A DNA stretch of 64,000 nt from the NCBI GenBank assembly GCA_964019695.1, contig OZ026515.1, positions 136,963,049 through 137,027,048 on the forward strand. Direction: 5' to 3'. The stretch is from Loripinus fragilis (taxonomy: Eukaryota > Mollusca > Bivalvia > Lucinida > Lucinidae). The notes under the pieces were generated by a model, which was not told where the DNA came from, searched no databases, and saw only the letters and a list, made by a program, of their open reading frames with translations. Within the stretch, counting starts at the first letter, position 1. Each line of letters begins with the position of its first letter. A program made the translations under genes and the position numbers. Below are positions 1 to 10,404 of the stretch, piece by piece.

Positions 1-417
1 AGTCAACTAGACCAGTTTATTACCAAATTCACTTTAATTTGACAAAAACTTCACGTACACCCATTTTTCTTCAAAAAAGCAGATTTTTGCACTTTTAACA
101 AAAAGCTGTGGATTGAAAGACAACTTTTCTGAAAGACTGCTTTATTTTTGCCCTTGCAATTGCACAAATTTAGGCAAAAATTCATTTCAATGTTATTAGA
201 ACTTGGTCAGAAATAATGAGTTTGAAAAGTGACTAATTAGGAATGTTGTTAAGTGTATAGCAAACAAAACTCAAAATTGTAAGTTAGCGGATTATTTTAA
301 TATATATATATATATATTTACCCTCTGTATAAACATAGTATAAAACATTGGTCTAAAAAGCATATTGATGACAGGTTTGACGTCCAAATCAACAGATAAC
401 AGGGCAATTCATATATA
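1..417. other. AT-rich sequence, no gene seen
   Basis: No credible exon or known repeat seen. A short TA dinucleotide run lies near 299-317. Confidence 0.5.
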
Positions 418-419
418 TA

Positions 420-585
420 CTGTAAATTCGGAAATTTTGTAAAAATAAAACCCTCACAAAATAACAAAATCATTCTGTCGTTTACTGTAAATCACTCCTT
501 TGTTTCGAACTTTGAGCGTCGCAAATATGCCTTTTGACGCGATTTGTGAAAATACAAACTCTCGCGAAAATTTCCAAATTTACAG
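420..585. mobile_element. Short MITE with TA target duplication
   Basis: The two ends are inverted copies of about 20 bp: the left end reads CTGTAAATTCGGAAATTTT and the right end is its complement with one mismatch. Both sides are flanked by TA, as expected for a Tc1/mariner-type non-autonomous element. No coding capacity. Confidence 0.65.
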
Positions 586-1848
586 TACATGTATAACAAA
601 GACATTTAAGTCAAAAGTAGTTACGTTGTTACCAAGTTATAGTTTGACTTTCAACTTGCATTCGTCCACAACAAAAAAAAAGTGATGACTTGAATTGAAA
701 ATAACAGCATCGCAGAAACTGCATGATACCCCACTATAGAAGAAACCTAACTAAAGTAGGAAAGAAATGTCGAATGTTTTACCCTCTGATGACGGTTATT
801 TTATGGAAAAATATTTTAATACATTTCTCGAACTTAGAAGTCTACGTTGGACATCATTCAGATGTGAAAAACAAAGTCTATAAAATCTGCGTTAACCATT
901 TGTTTTAGTGTCAAAATGCTAAGTTCAATACCAACACAAAACTGATATTTTAACCAAAGGGGCAGGGATTGCTTAAGGTAAGAATATGAGCTTAACAACA
1001 CTATATTAACAATTGAACCAAGGGGGCAGGGATTGCTGAGACTATTGGTTTAAGTCTTTCTAGGCCGAGCTTAAACGGTCTGACCCAGAAACCTTGCACA
1101 CTCTCGTCAACACGTTCAGTTCTTTTGGTGTATTCTTTGCTTCCAAACGTACCCTTTTAAAAAATATATTAGCAATTTTGATAGTGATAAACATATGCAC
1201 TAAGATATCGCCCTGTCAACCCTAGAAATACCTCTATCAGCAAACCCTCTTAAGAGCTATCTGTAGATGGCAATCAGATAGAAAGCTTTTTAAACCAAGT
1301 TACAAAATTGTATACATATTCCGTTACTTGCTAACAGGATGAAATGGTACGATGCTCAGTTGTAGCAAGTGATACATCTAATATAATATAAGAATATACA
1401 ATATAAAACATACGAGTAATAGTTTTTTATGCCTCTAGATAAGTGGGTGCTTATTATTGATGGCAATCCTTCTAATTTCTTACCCACGTGTTATGCGTAC
1501 TCAATAGAACCACATCTGTGGGTATCCAAAACATATAAGACATGATTATTTGGAAATAATACAATGATATGATCATTCTGAGTATCTTGATCATGATTTA
1601 ACTCTTTGCTTGCTAGCAGAGACCTTTGACACTCTGATAGTGTTCCTGAAAGACCTTTTTAAAAAGGTTTATTTTGAAAAAAAAAATCAGCAGACGACAA
1701 CAAAAGCATGGTAAATTACCAAGCATGCCAAGAGTTTGCAATCTTAACAGTTGACCCTTTACTCCACATTAACGCCTTTTTATTTCTTTAAAATATATTG
1801 TATTTGAAAACATTATGGAAAAAAGAGCATTTTCAAAAGTATTCAATG
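586..1848. other. Non-coding stretch
   Basis: Short reading frames only, without splice signals or family resemblance. A 'ggggcagggattgct' motif occurs twice near 959 and 1022, suggesting a small local duplication. Nothing else seen. Confidence 0.4.
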
Positions 1849-1873
1849 GCATTTCCTGATCATACTCACTTTC
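1849..1873 (+). repeat. Penelope family B 3' tail, about 25 bp
   Basis: The stretch reads 'atttcctgatcatactcact' and matches the last bases of the family B 3' end seen at full length near 62.5 kb. Only the extreme 3' tail is present, in plus orientation. Confidence 0.55.
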
Positions 1874-3414
1874 TTTTTTAACTTTAAGTTTTCTTGATTT
1901 TTTCAATGTTGTCTAAAATTGAAAATGATGTCATGATCTAAAATAGCCTATGAAGGGAGTAGAGGGTTAGTTCATTAAGACGAGCCAGCTCATTCATTTT
2001 TGATACTTATGGTTATATGGATCAAACATGATTTTCTATGCATTTACATCTGCTGGGCCTCGAGGGTAGTGTTGAATCCTTAGCCAAACAGGCGAATGTT
2101 TTAGCAGCCCCTAGGGCCCAAACAGATGTTTTTGTTTCAGAAAAAACATGTTTGATCATTATGACTGCCTTAAGTCATTTTGATGTCTGAGGAATTTGGA
2201 AAAAAGCTTTGAAAAGTTCAATTTTATTATAACCTATAATGGCGTGCAAAGAAATGAATGTTGAGTAAACTTTATAAAAGCCAGTTCCAGAGCAAAAAAC
2301 GTATGCTATCCTGACGTCGATAAATTGCGCTCACTTCTTTGCACGTTACTGTTGATGACGTCCATATTATAAGTAAAGCAAAAAAAAAGCTGTGGATCAA
2401 CATCTATGTGAATTGCCTTGATAATATATTTGGTGTGGCCGCTTGAAACATGTCTGTTAACTATGCACCTACAAAGTATTATCACCAATTATCAGTTACC
2501 TCTCATATTAAGAGGTAAGCCTTGCCTGGTAAACTTGATATCAAAAGACACTCACCTAGTATTCTCTATTTGGTTTTTCGAGCCTATATTTCCTTCCATA
2601 TTTTGTGTATGTGAGCTGTGAAAGCTCTGCCATAACTATGCGGACGTGTGAGCTCCGCTATGCATAGGCTGTGATATATAATAATAAATACCAAAATGTC
2701 ATGTGGTTGCTAAAATACTCACAATATACTATAAACTAAACATATAAATATAATATAATGGTGAAGTTGATTTCAACTTAACAATTTTCTGAGTAACAAT
2801 ATGTACAAATGATATATATATCACACAAGCAACAAGCAAAAATATATTTTTATGTGATATGTCAATATGAATCGTTGTTCGTTGAAGCATCTTTTTTCTT
2901 TCAACTCTTCTAAGAATCTGAAAATAAACCATCAAAAAGAATTTAAATAATATGGTATTGCGTCCAATGTAGCTAAAAATGTTATTTATTATATACCATT
3001 TAAGGGACTGGAGTAAACTAACTTCAGATACTTGAAACTTCCCCACCCTCAACAGCTTTACACCAATTAAAAAAAAAAAACAATTGAATGCCCCTGTTCA
3101 TAAATACGTTGATACCTTGCACGTATCACGAATCTCACAAGTACTGCACAATCACATAAGGCATAAATGTAGCTCGTTAAACTAACATTTGTTGAAAACA
3201 AATTGAAACACAGCTCTGTTCATGTGGCTGCATTGAAATGCCTTCTCACTTCTTTTTCTCGTGTCTCAGACAGAAAAAACTTTTCAAATCTTCCATAAAA
3301 GCTATCAAAATTCTTACTACTGAAGGGAGATCCCTATCAACCATGCATGGTTAACTAGAATTGTCAAAAAATCTAACTATAGTCCCACTGCTGCGATTTT
3401 TCTGCTGTAAAACC
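1874..3414. other. Non-coding stretch
   Basis: AT-rich sequence with no supported gene. A minus-strand frame at 2729-3052 follows a possible acceptor, but it is hydrophobic low-complexity sequence and lacks a donor. Confidence 0.4.
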
Positions 3415-4100
3415 AATCAAGGGTCATAACTGTGTTAAAAACAGTAAAAAATGACAGGTCTCAATTCAACTTAGATCTTGGCACTATAAATGCCTCTATA
3501 AAACTTGGTAAAACTCTATCTAATTGTTCTCAAGATATAGCGCCGACACGAAATTCTGATATCAATCAAGGGCCATAACTCTTGTAAAAATTTGAGAAAA
3601 AAGGCAGGTAACAATACCAACCTAGATCATGTAAATATCAAAACATGAACAGAGCTTGGTCGAAATACATCCATTTGTTATTGGTAACGAAACTGTGACA
3701 TCAATCAAGGGCCATAACTCTTAGATTAATGAACATAAAACAACAGACAACAACCCCAACCTAGATTTTGTCAATATGAATGCATATATAAAATCTGGCG
3801 AAATTCTTACCATTGTTCTAAAAATATTGAGCGAAATATTGATATCAATGAAGATACATAACTGTTGTAATCTTGCCAAAATGATGCCTATCAATCCTAA
3901 TGTAGATGTTGTCAATATACATGTAATGCATATATAAAATTCGGTGAAAATCTATCAATGTTTTCTCAAGATATTGAGTGGAACAAAAATCTGGCATTAA
4001 TCTAGAGCCATAACTCTGTAACAAATTGGCGATACATGATAGGTAACAATCTGAACCTAGATCTTGTCAATATTAACAGACAAACAAAGTTAAAATTTGG
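3415..4100. repeat. Degenerate tandem array, about 140-150 bp unit
   Basis: The motif 'caatcaagggccataactc' or close variants recurs near 3416, 3564, 3700, 3845 (degenerate) and 3997. Each is followed by 'aggtaacaat...aacctagat' and 'tcaatat' blocks. At least five diverged head-to-tail units are visible. Confidence 0.7.
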
Positions 4101-4240
4101 GTCCAGAGAAGAAGATTTTTTTAAATCTTTGACCTAATATGGGCATGGCAGCCTTTTTCCTCAAGTAACCTAGACGACATAGTCAAATTTGAGGTGTGTC
4201 ATCTAAAGGTTGCTGCCTATTCAATTGACTACTGGCAGGG

Positions 4241-4289
4241 TGGTGCTTGATTGTATCGACTCCTGATGTTTGCCCTCTTTCTTACTTAG
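4241..4289 (+). repeat. Penelope family A 3' tail
   Basis: 'ggtgcttgattgtatcgact' followed by 'cctgatgtttgccc' and 'cttactta' matches the 3' end of the family A element at 43.5 kb. Severely 5'-truncated, plus orientation. Confidence 0.6.
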
Positions 4290-4693
4290 AAAATATGTTT
4301 TAAACATAATGATGACAGTCCAACAGTAGCGACCTTGACTGAAAGGTCAAAAATCAACTTTGACCTAAGGTACTTATCTATGTTAAGTTTATCTGTGTTA
4401 AGTTAACCATATAAAGTGAGTATTATGACTTTGGCCTTAAAGGTTGCTGAAAAGTCAACTTTTTAAGATTATTCCAATTTAAACGCATCAAATAGTGAAA
4501 TTATCCTTTAAGGTAATTTCTTCTTCAAGGATTTTTGTCATATATAAGTAAATGGAAAGTAAGTATGACTACAAACCAATTTATAACACCAATAGGAAGA
4601 GAAACTAGAACACACACACACAGGGCTCCAGATAAGCGTGCATATTGGAAAACTATTTTTTTTATTTCTCATCCAAAACATATGTTGTAGGCA
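4290..4693. other. Non-coding stretch
   Basis: No gene or clear repeat seen apart from a short AC run at about 4612. Confidence 0.4.
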
Positions 4694-4730
4694 CTCAAAA
4701 GAACCGTCTCAATGAGACGGTTCTTTTGAG
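4694..4730. repeat. Perfect 17-bp inverted repeat (hairpin)
   Basis: Arms ctcaaaagaaccgtctc and its exact complement are separated by 'aat'. A diverged version lies near 27199-27232, so this is probably the core of a small dispersed repeat. It lies just outside the LTR element. Confidence 0.7.
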
Positions 4731-5034
4731 CACCCAAAATATATGTTTTAATTGATGAGTTGTAACATGTATGGTGTTTATCTGTTCATATTTTGTTTAC
4801 TTAGTTTCTGATTGACCCAGATATTGGAGAAATTGATGGTAAATAAGTTATTGTAAACAAGGTATTTATTTGGTTATAAGAATTTTTTAGAATGATGACT
4901 AATCATCTAGAACCTAAAAATGCATTGTCAAGAGGGTACTGGAACCTTGGAGAAAAGACCAGAACTTACTAGAATTTTCTTTTCCATGCAAATAGAAACT
5001 TTGAGTAGGTTCTGGAATTCAGTAGAAGTTTGTG

Positions 5035-5047
5035 GAATTTTCCAGAA
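5035..5047 (+). promoter_or_regulatory. Heat-shock-element-like trimer in the 5' LTR
   Basis: GAA-tt-TTC-ca-GAA is three alternating pentamers in the arrangement bound by heat-shock factor. It is about 60 bp upstream of the TATA-like box. Nearby imperfect trimers lie at 4880-4892 and 5089-5101. Function is inferred from the motif only. Confidence 0.45.
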
Positions 5048-5109
5048 TAAATAAATATAGCATATGATATAATAGTCTTTCTTGACCGTTGTAGAACTTT
5101 CTTAAAGGG

Positions 5110-5118
5110 TATATATAA
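5110..5118 (+). promoter_or_regulatory. LTR TATA-like box
   Basis: 'gtatatataaga' in the 5' LTR is the best TATA match and lies roughly 320 bp upstream of the AATAAA signal, a normal U3/R layout. The same site is in the 3' LTR near 11032. Confidence 0.5.
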
Positions 5119-5433
5119 GAGTAAATTTTTCATAAGGGCATCTTTGAAATAATTTCACCTTTTAAAAGTCTAAACCTTTTGTGCTGGAATTCTATATTGG
5201 AATACTTATTGTTTAACTTATTCATTCTGGATTACTTTGGATTATTCAGTTTTGGATTCAGACTTCGTGTTCATTTGGATTTATCTTCAAAATCTTGGAT
5301 CAGAAACTGCTGAAAGACTTGTGTTGATAAATATTCTGAGGGACAATTAGGACATACAAGGTATTGTAGATTAGACTTTCTTTGATTGTATAACTATTTT
5401 CCATTGCTTATTGTAAATGATAATTTTGTTTTT

Positions 5434-5439
5434 AATAAA
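5434..5439 (+). terminator. LTR polyadenylation signal
   Basis: AATAAA within an AT-rich stretch about 100 bp before the LTR end; the 3' LTR has the same hexamer near 16118. Confidence 0.5.
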
Positions 5440-5539
5440 TTTTTGTTAAATTTTAAAAGTGTTTTTTGCTGACTTTCCTATTAGCAAAATTTTGGTTTCC
5501 TGAATTTGTTTCTAGTTACGCCTGGCACATAACAGAAAC

Positions 5540-5557
5540 TGGGGGCTCGTCAAGGAT
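5540..5557 (+). promoter_or_regulatory. Primer binding site, proline-tRNA type
   Basis: TGGGGGCTCGTC followed by AAGGAT starts five bases after the LTR. It agrees at 16 of 18 positions with the classical retroviral site complementary to the 3' end of tRNA-Pro, so proline tRNA is the likely primer. Confidence 0.7.
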
Positions 5558-5645
5558 TGAAATTATTTTGCACCAAATAAGTTTGAAATTTTAAAGAAAT
5601 TTTACTGTTTGCTGTTTCACTAGCTGGAGCCAGCAGAAAGCAAAT

Positions 5646-6704
5646 ATGTCATTCAAACTTAGTGATTTTACTGCGTCACCTTCTCAGGAGCTGTTAGACT
5701 TGGCAAAAAAGTCTGATCTTTTGGACATTGCTGACCATTATGGCCTACCCAATATCAAAAAGACCATGTTAAAACATGAAATTAAGAATATTCTGATTCA
5801 GTTCTTTGTAGACGAGGAAATATTTGATTCCTCAGCCACATCTCAGATTCTGGTTACCCAGACTGATTTGCAGCTGAGAGAATTAGAAATTAAAAGGCAA
5901 GTTGAGATGGGAAAGTTAAGGTTAGAACATGAGGACAGAATAAGAATGGAAACAATGGAACGAGAAGATAGGTTATTAAGACAAAAAATAGAAATGGAAG
6001 AATGGGAGAAGAAAACAAAGAGAAATGGAAAGAGAAAAATTAAAAAATGAAAAATTAAGGCTAGAAATTGAAGAAAAAGAAAGAGAAAGACAAGAACGCA
6101 TTGAAATTGAAAAAGAAAAATTACAATTTGAGTTAAAGATGAAAGAGCTTGAGTTACAAGGAAAATCTAAATCAAAACCTTTGCCTTTAGACTCTGGCAA
6201 ATCTTTTGATGTGACAAAACACATCCGACTCGTTCCTCCATTTCAAGAAAAAGAAGATGACAAATATTTTTTACATTTTGAGAAGGTGGCAGAAAACCTG
6301 AAATGGCCAAGAGAGCACTGGACCTTACTTTTGCAGAGCGTTGTAATAGGCAAAGCTTGAGAAATTTACACTCAGCTTTCACTATACTAGAACAAAGCTC
6401 AGATTATGACAAAGTAAAAGAACTTATTCTTAAGGCTTATGAGTTTGTCCCTGAAGCTTACAGGCAGAAATTTAGAGATTGTAGGAAAGAACCTAACCAG
6501 ACTCATGTTGAATTTGCTAGAACAAAAGAACAATTATTTGATAGGTGGTGCTCTTCAAAGAAAGTAGGTTCTGATCATGAAAAACTAAGACAGCTCATGC
6601 TTGTTGAAGAATTCAAATGGTGTATAAATTCTGACGTCAGGGCTTTCTTAAATGAAAAAGAAGTTGAAAATTTGGATGTAGCAGCTAGACAAGCTGATGA
6701 TTAG
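5646..6704 (+). pseudogene. gag: gag, with coiled coil and SCAN-like capsid domain; broken
   Basis: Gag-like reading frame starting at the first ATG after the primer site. The N-terminal part (5646 to about 6160) is rich in E, K and R and predicts a long charged coiled coil. The capsid part at about 6400-6660 includes 'EAYRQKFRDC' and 'LRQLMLVEEF', and its spacing of hydrophobic and charged residues resembles the SCAN domain of vertebrate zinc-finger proteins. SCAN is held to derive from a Gmr1-like gag capsid. The frame is broken: a frameshift near 6010-6050, a TGA at 6358-6360 with a return to the first frame by about 6390, and a TAG at 6702-6704. Family assignment is firm from context; the SCAN similarity is judged by eye. 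Confidence 0.8.
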
Positions 6705-6707
6705 TCT

Positions 6708-7880
6708 TTGACTCATAAGACTTCTTTTGTTAACAAGCCATTTCCTTGGAAACCATTCAACCCTCAATTAAAATTTACACCTCAATCAAGACCATTTATC
6801 CCTCAGTCAAAACCATATTCCCCTCAGTCAGGTCCAAAATCCAACCTCAGTAATCCATCCGATAATTCCAATCACTTATTTACTCCAAAACCTAGATTCT
6901 CTGGTGAAAACAAAGGTCAAAGTCCATTATCCCAGCCAATTTGCAATTATTGTAAACAATCAGGCCATATCATTTCTGAATGTATAGCTTTGAAAAGAAA
7001 GAGAGAGAAAGAAAGACAGGAGAGTCCTAAACCCACAGGTCTCACCTCTTTAAGGCTAAAACCACAGTCTTCTATTCTGGATGAGAGTCCTATTTTGGTC
7101 AAAACATCTGAGACTGATGCCGTTATGGAGATTTATGAACCATTCTTATCAGATGGTTCCGTGTCACTAAATAGTGACTTTGCCCAGTCTACCCCTATTA
7201 AAATCTTACGAGATACTGGTGCTTCTCAATCCCTTATCTTGGCAGATACCCTGCCTTTTTCTGAGAAGACTTCTTCTGGGACAAGTGTCCTTATCCCGGT
7301 TGTAGAATGTGGATTTATTAATGTACCGCTCCATAACATTTATTTGTCCACAGACTAAGTTACTGGTCTCGTGGCTGTAGGTATTAGACCTTCTTTACCT
7401 TTTAAAGGTGTTCACTTGCTGTTAGGCAACGATTTGGCTGGAGATAAGGTTGTGGTAGACCCACTTTTGACCAACACACCTTGTGTTGATCAACCGCCTG
7501 ATCCTATTGAGCAGGAAATTCCTGACCTTTACCCTTCTTGTGCCGTCACTAGGGCAATGGCAAAGAAAGCCAATCTGAATCATGGGACGCAGGATATTGA
7601 TTTAACTGACACTATGATCGGTCAATTCTATAAAGATGAGATTTCAAATTCTCTTTCTCCCAGCCAGTCTGACATTCAGACTGACTTTGACACTCCAAGG
7701 TCAAACACTGACCTTTCACCTTCAATTTCAAATGACCAGCTGTCAAGGTCACAGCTTTGTAAGGAACAACACAGTGATCCTGAGATATCACCTTTATTTG
7801 ATAGAGCTTTAGATGAAAATGAAAAGTTTCAAGTCCCTGTTTGTTATTATGTGAAAAATGACATTTTGATGAGAAAATAG
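6708..7880 (+). pseudogene. Nucleocapsid zinc knuckle, aspartic protease and linker; two in-frame stops
   Basis: Same frame as the capsid part. A proline-rich region is followed by one CCHC knuckle, CNYCKQSGHIISEC, spaced C-X2-C-X4-H-X4-C (residues 79-92 of the piece from 6708). The protease motif LRDTGAS (active-site DTG at residues 169-171) comes next. The protease C-terminal block 'LLGNDLAGD' lies after a TAA at 7356-7358, so the stop interrupts the enzyme. A linker with 'CAVTRAMAKK' leads towards integrase and ends at a TAG at 7878-7880. The reading frame is otherwise preserved, which suggests a recently inactivated copy. Confidence 0.85.
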
Positions 7881-7931
7881 CGCCCTCCTGATGTCTCAGC
7901 AGATGATGAGTGGACTGTTAACCACAAGATT

Positions 7932-8753
7932 GTGGTTCCTAGGGCTTATCGTCCTGAAATTTTAAATTTGGCTCATGAAACTCCCATGTCAGGCCATTTA
8001 GGTGTAAATAAGACCTATCACAAAATTCTTAATCATTTCTTTTGGCCAGGATTAAAATCTGATGTTTCTCAGCACTACAAATCCTGTCACACTTGTCAAA
8101 TGGTAGGAAAACCCAATCAGACCATTCCAAAAGCTTCTTTACAGCCCATTCCTGCCTTTGATGAACCTTTTAGCAGAATCATTATTGACTGTGTAGGTCC
8201 CCTACCCAAAACAAAATCAGGTTGTCAATATCTTTTGACTATTATGTGTGCTTCAACACGCTTCCCTGAAGCCATTCCACTCAGAAATATCAAGACTAAG
8301 ACAATTGTAAAGGCACTTGTGAAGTTTTTCACCTTTGTGGGACTTCCAAGGTCTGTACAATCTGATCAAGGTTCAAATTTTATGTCTGGAATTTTTCAAC
8401 AAGTCATGCATGAACTTGGCATTAAACAGTACAAGTCATCGGCTTATCATACTGAAAGCCAGTGTGCCTTAGAAAGATTTCATCAAACTTTGAAAAACAT
8501 GATCAGATCTTACTGCTTTGATACAGAAAAAGATTGGGATGAAGGTATACATTTGCTTTTATTTGCTGTAAGGGAATCTGTACAAGAGTCTCTTGGGGTC
8601 AGTCCATTTGAACTGGTATTTGGGCATACTGTCCGCGGACCCTTGAAACTTCTGAAAGAAAAATTTCTCTCAGATGATGACAGTTCTTTGAACTTACTTC
8701 AGTATGTGTCTGATTTCAAAAATAGACTATCAAAAGCCTGTGAAGCTGCTTAG
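7932..8753 (+). CDS. Integrase (zinc-binding and D,D35E core)
   Basis: This frame encodes the retroviral-type integrase that inserts the cDNA. The HHCC zinc-binding domain is visible (H15, H22, C52, C55). The catalytic triad is D86 (in 'IIIDCVGPLP'), D145 (in 'VQSDQGSNF') and E181 (in 'CALERFHQTL'), with exactly 35 residues between the second D and E. It lies between protease and reverse transcriptase, not after RNase H. The listed start at 7932 is only the first in-frame ATG-like codon after the TAG at 7878; the true polyprotein runs in from upstream. A TAG at 8751-8753 separates the core from the C-terminal domain. Confidence 0.93.
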   Translation: MVPRAYRPEILNLAHETPMSGHLGVNKTYHKILNHFFWPGLKSDVSQHYKSCHTCQMVGKPNQTIPKASLQPIPAFDEPFSRIIIDCVGPLPKTKSGCQYLLTIMCASTRFPEAIPLRNIKTKTIVKALVKFFTFVGLPRSVQSDQGSNFMSGIFQQVMHELGIKQYKSSAYHTESQCALERFHQTLKNMIRSYCFDTEKDWDEGIHLLLFAVRESVQESLGVSPFELVFGHTVRGPLKLLKEKFLSDDDSSLNLLQYVSDFKNRLSKACEAA

Positions 8754-8987
8754 TCCAATCTCAAATCAGCTCAAAGCAAAATGAAAATGCATTATGATGA
8801 AAATGCTCAGGATAGAAATTTTGAACCTGGAGACAAGGTACTTGCTCTTTTGCCCACTCCTGGTAAGCCATTGCAAGCTAGATATTATGGTCCTTATACT
8901 GTTGACAAAAAGTTAAGTGGTGTTAATTACATTGTCAACACTCCTGGGAGACACAAAAAAACAGTTATGTCATATCAACATGCTTAA
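8754..8987 (+). pseudogene. Integrase C-terminal GPY/F-type domain
   Basis: In frame with the integrase core beyond its TAG. It contains 'FEPGDKVLALLP' and 'YYGPYTV', the GPY/F module typical of integrases from many Ty3/gypsy elements. The frame closes at 8987; the following reverse transcriptase continues in another frame. The shift falls at a run of seven A residues near 8955, which could be a genuine indel or a homopolymer sequencing error. Confidence 0.8.
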
Positions 8988-10404
8988 AAAGTACATTGAT
9001 AGGGATAGTTCTGTTATTTCATTAGTGAATTTAGTTAAAACTGTCCCTCTTGAACAAAATAAAATGGACTCTGAAGATATAAACTTTGTGAAATCTGATC
9101 CTGCGTGGTCAAAACTCAAGAACTCTGATATCCTAAAGGATCTTGACCAGAAATTGTCTCATCTTAGTTCAGACAAGAGACTTGAACTGAAGCAGTTAAT
9201 TCTTGAATATAAGCACTTATTTCCGGACATTCCATCCAAAACTGATAAAATTTATCATGATGTTGAACTTATTGATGCTTCAAAACCTGTGAAACAACAT
9301 CCATACAGAATGAACCCTGTAAAACAACAAATTCTCAGAGATGAAGTTCAATATTTGCTGGATAATGACTTTATAGAACCTAGTCAAAGTGAATGGAGTT
9401 CTCCTTGTATTCTTGTTCCAAAACCTGATGGGACATTTCGCATGTGTACAGACTATCGTAAAGTAAATTCTGTCACCAAAACAGACACATTTCCAATTCC
9501 TCAAATCAATGACTGCATAGATAACATTGGACAAGCCAAATACGTTACAAAATTCGATCTGCTTAAAGGATTTTGGCAAATACCTCTGACAAACAGAGCA
9601 AAGGAGATCTCAGCATTTGTTACTCCAGATGGATTGTATCAGTACAAAGTTATGCCATTTGGAATGAAGAACTCTCCAGCGACATTTCAAGGCTTAGTTA
9701 ACAACTTGATATTTAATCTGGCTGGCTGTAAAGCCTATATTGATGATGCTATCATCTTCAGCGAAGAATGGGAACGACACTTACAAACTATTAGAAATTT
9801 CTTTGACAGACTTAGTGAAGCTAAATTAACAGTTAACTTAACAAAGAGTGAATTTTGCCATGCAAATTTGACATTTTTAAGTCAAATTGTGGGACAAGGT
9901 CTGGTAAAACCTGTAGAAGCCAAAGTTGAGGCTATCTCAGATTTTCCCATACCTTCTGGCAAAAGACAACTGATGCGCTTTCTCGGTATGGCTGGATATT
10001 GCAGGAAATTCTGTAATAATTTCTCTGTCATAGCAGAGCCTTTGACAAACTTACTTGGCAAAAGGGTCAAGTTTATTTGGACTGATAATTGTCAGAAGTC
10101 TTTTGAAAAACTTAAAGCCATACTTAAAAGTGCTCCAGTTCTCTTAGCACCAAGATTTGACAAAGAATTTAAGTTGGCCGTAGATGCCAGTGATGTTGGT
10201 GCGGGCAGTGTATTGTTACAGGAAGATGACAATGGTGTTGATCACCCTGTTTGTTACTATTCTAAAAAGTTTAACAAACATCAGAGAAATTACTCTACTG
10301 TAGAGAAAGAATGCTTATCTCACATCCTTGCTCTTCAGCACTTTGAAGTTTACCTAGCCTCTTCAGTTGTACCTATTGTCATTTTCACCGATCACAACCA
10401 CTGA
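8917..10404 (+). CDS. Reverse transcriptase and RNase H (N-terminal part)
   Basis: 495-codon frame with Ty3/gypsy-type reverse transcriptase: 'FDLLKGFWQIPL' (residues 213-224, first catalytic D), 'VMPFGMKNSPATF' and the catalytic YIDD at 274-277. RNase H follows with 'AVDASD' (D422), 'STVEKECL' (E462) and 'IFTDHN' (D491). The RNase H then runs into a frameshift near 10399, and its C-terminal part continues in another frame to a stop at about 10539, with 'GKDNIIPDALSR' readable there. The first residues belong to the integrase tail read in this frame, so the listed start is not a real initiation site. Confidence 0.93.
   Translation: MVLITLSTLLGDTKKQLCHINMLKKYIDRDSSVISLVNLVKTVPLEQNKMDSEDINFVKSDPAWSKLKNSDILKDLDQKLSHLSSDKRLELKQLILEYKHLFPDIPSKTDKIYHDVELIDASKPVKQHPYRMNPVKQQILRDEVQYLLDNDFIEPSQSEWSSPCILVPKPDGTFRMCTDYRKVNSVTKTDTFPIPQINDCIDNIGQAKYVTKFDLLKGFWQIPLTNRAKEISAFVTPDGLYQYKVMPFGMKNSPATFQGLVNNLIFNLAGCKAYIDDAIIFSEEWERHLQTIRNFFDRLSEAKLTVNLTKSEFCHANLTFLSQIVGQGLVKPVEAKVEAISDFPIPSGKRQLMRFLGMAGYCRKFCNNFSVIAEPLTNLLGKRVKFIWTDNCQKSFEKLKAILKSAPVLLAPRFDKEFKLAVDASDVGAGSVLLQEDDNGVDHPVCYYSKKFNKHQRNYSTVEKECLSHILALQHFEVYLASSVVPIVIFTDHNH

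Larger units (their letters stand above)
4761..5534 (+). repeat. 5' LTR (774 bp)
   Basis: Starts TGTAACATG and ends TAACA; matched almost base for base by the 3' LTR. It holds a TATA-like box and an AATAAA signal, plus several GAA/TTC inverted pentamers upstream of the TATA box. Confidence 0.93.

Noticed and set aside
2729..3052. 107-codon minus-strand frame
   Set aside because: Low-complexity hydrophobic peptide in AT-rich sequence, no donor, no resemblance to a family.
5976..6224. Serine- and phenylalanine-rich minus-strand frame
   Set aside because: Antisense shadow of the charged coiled coil of gag.
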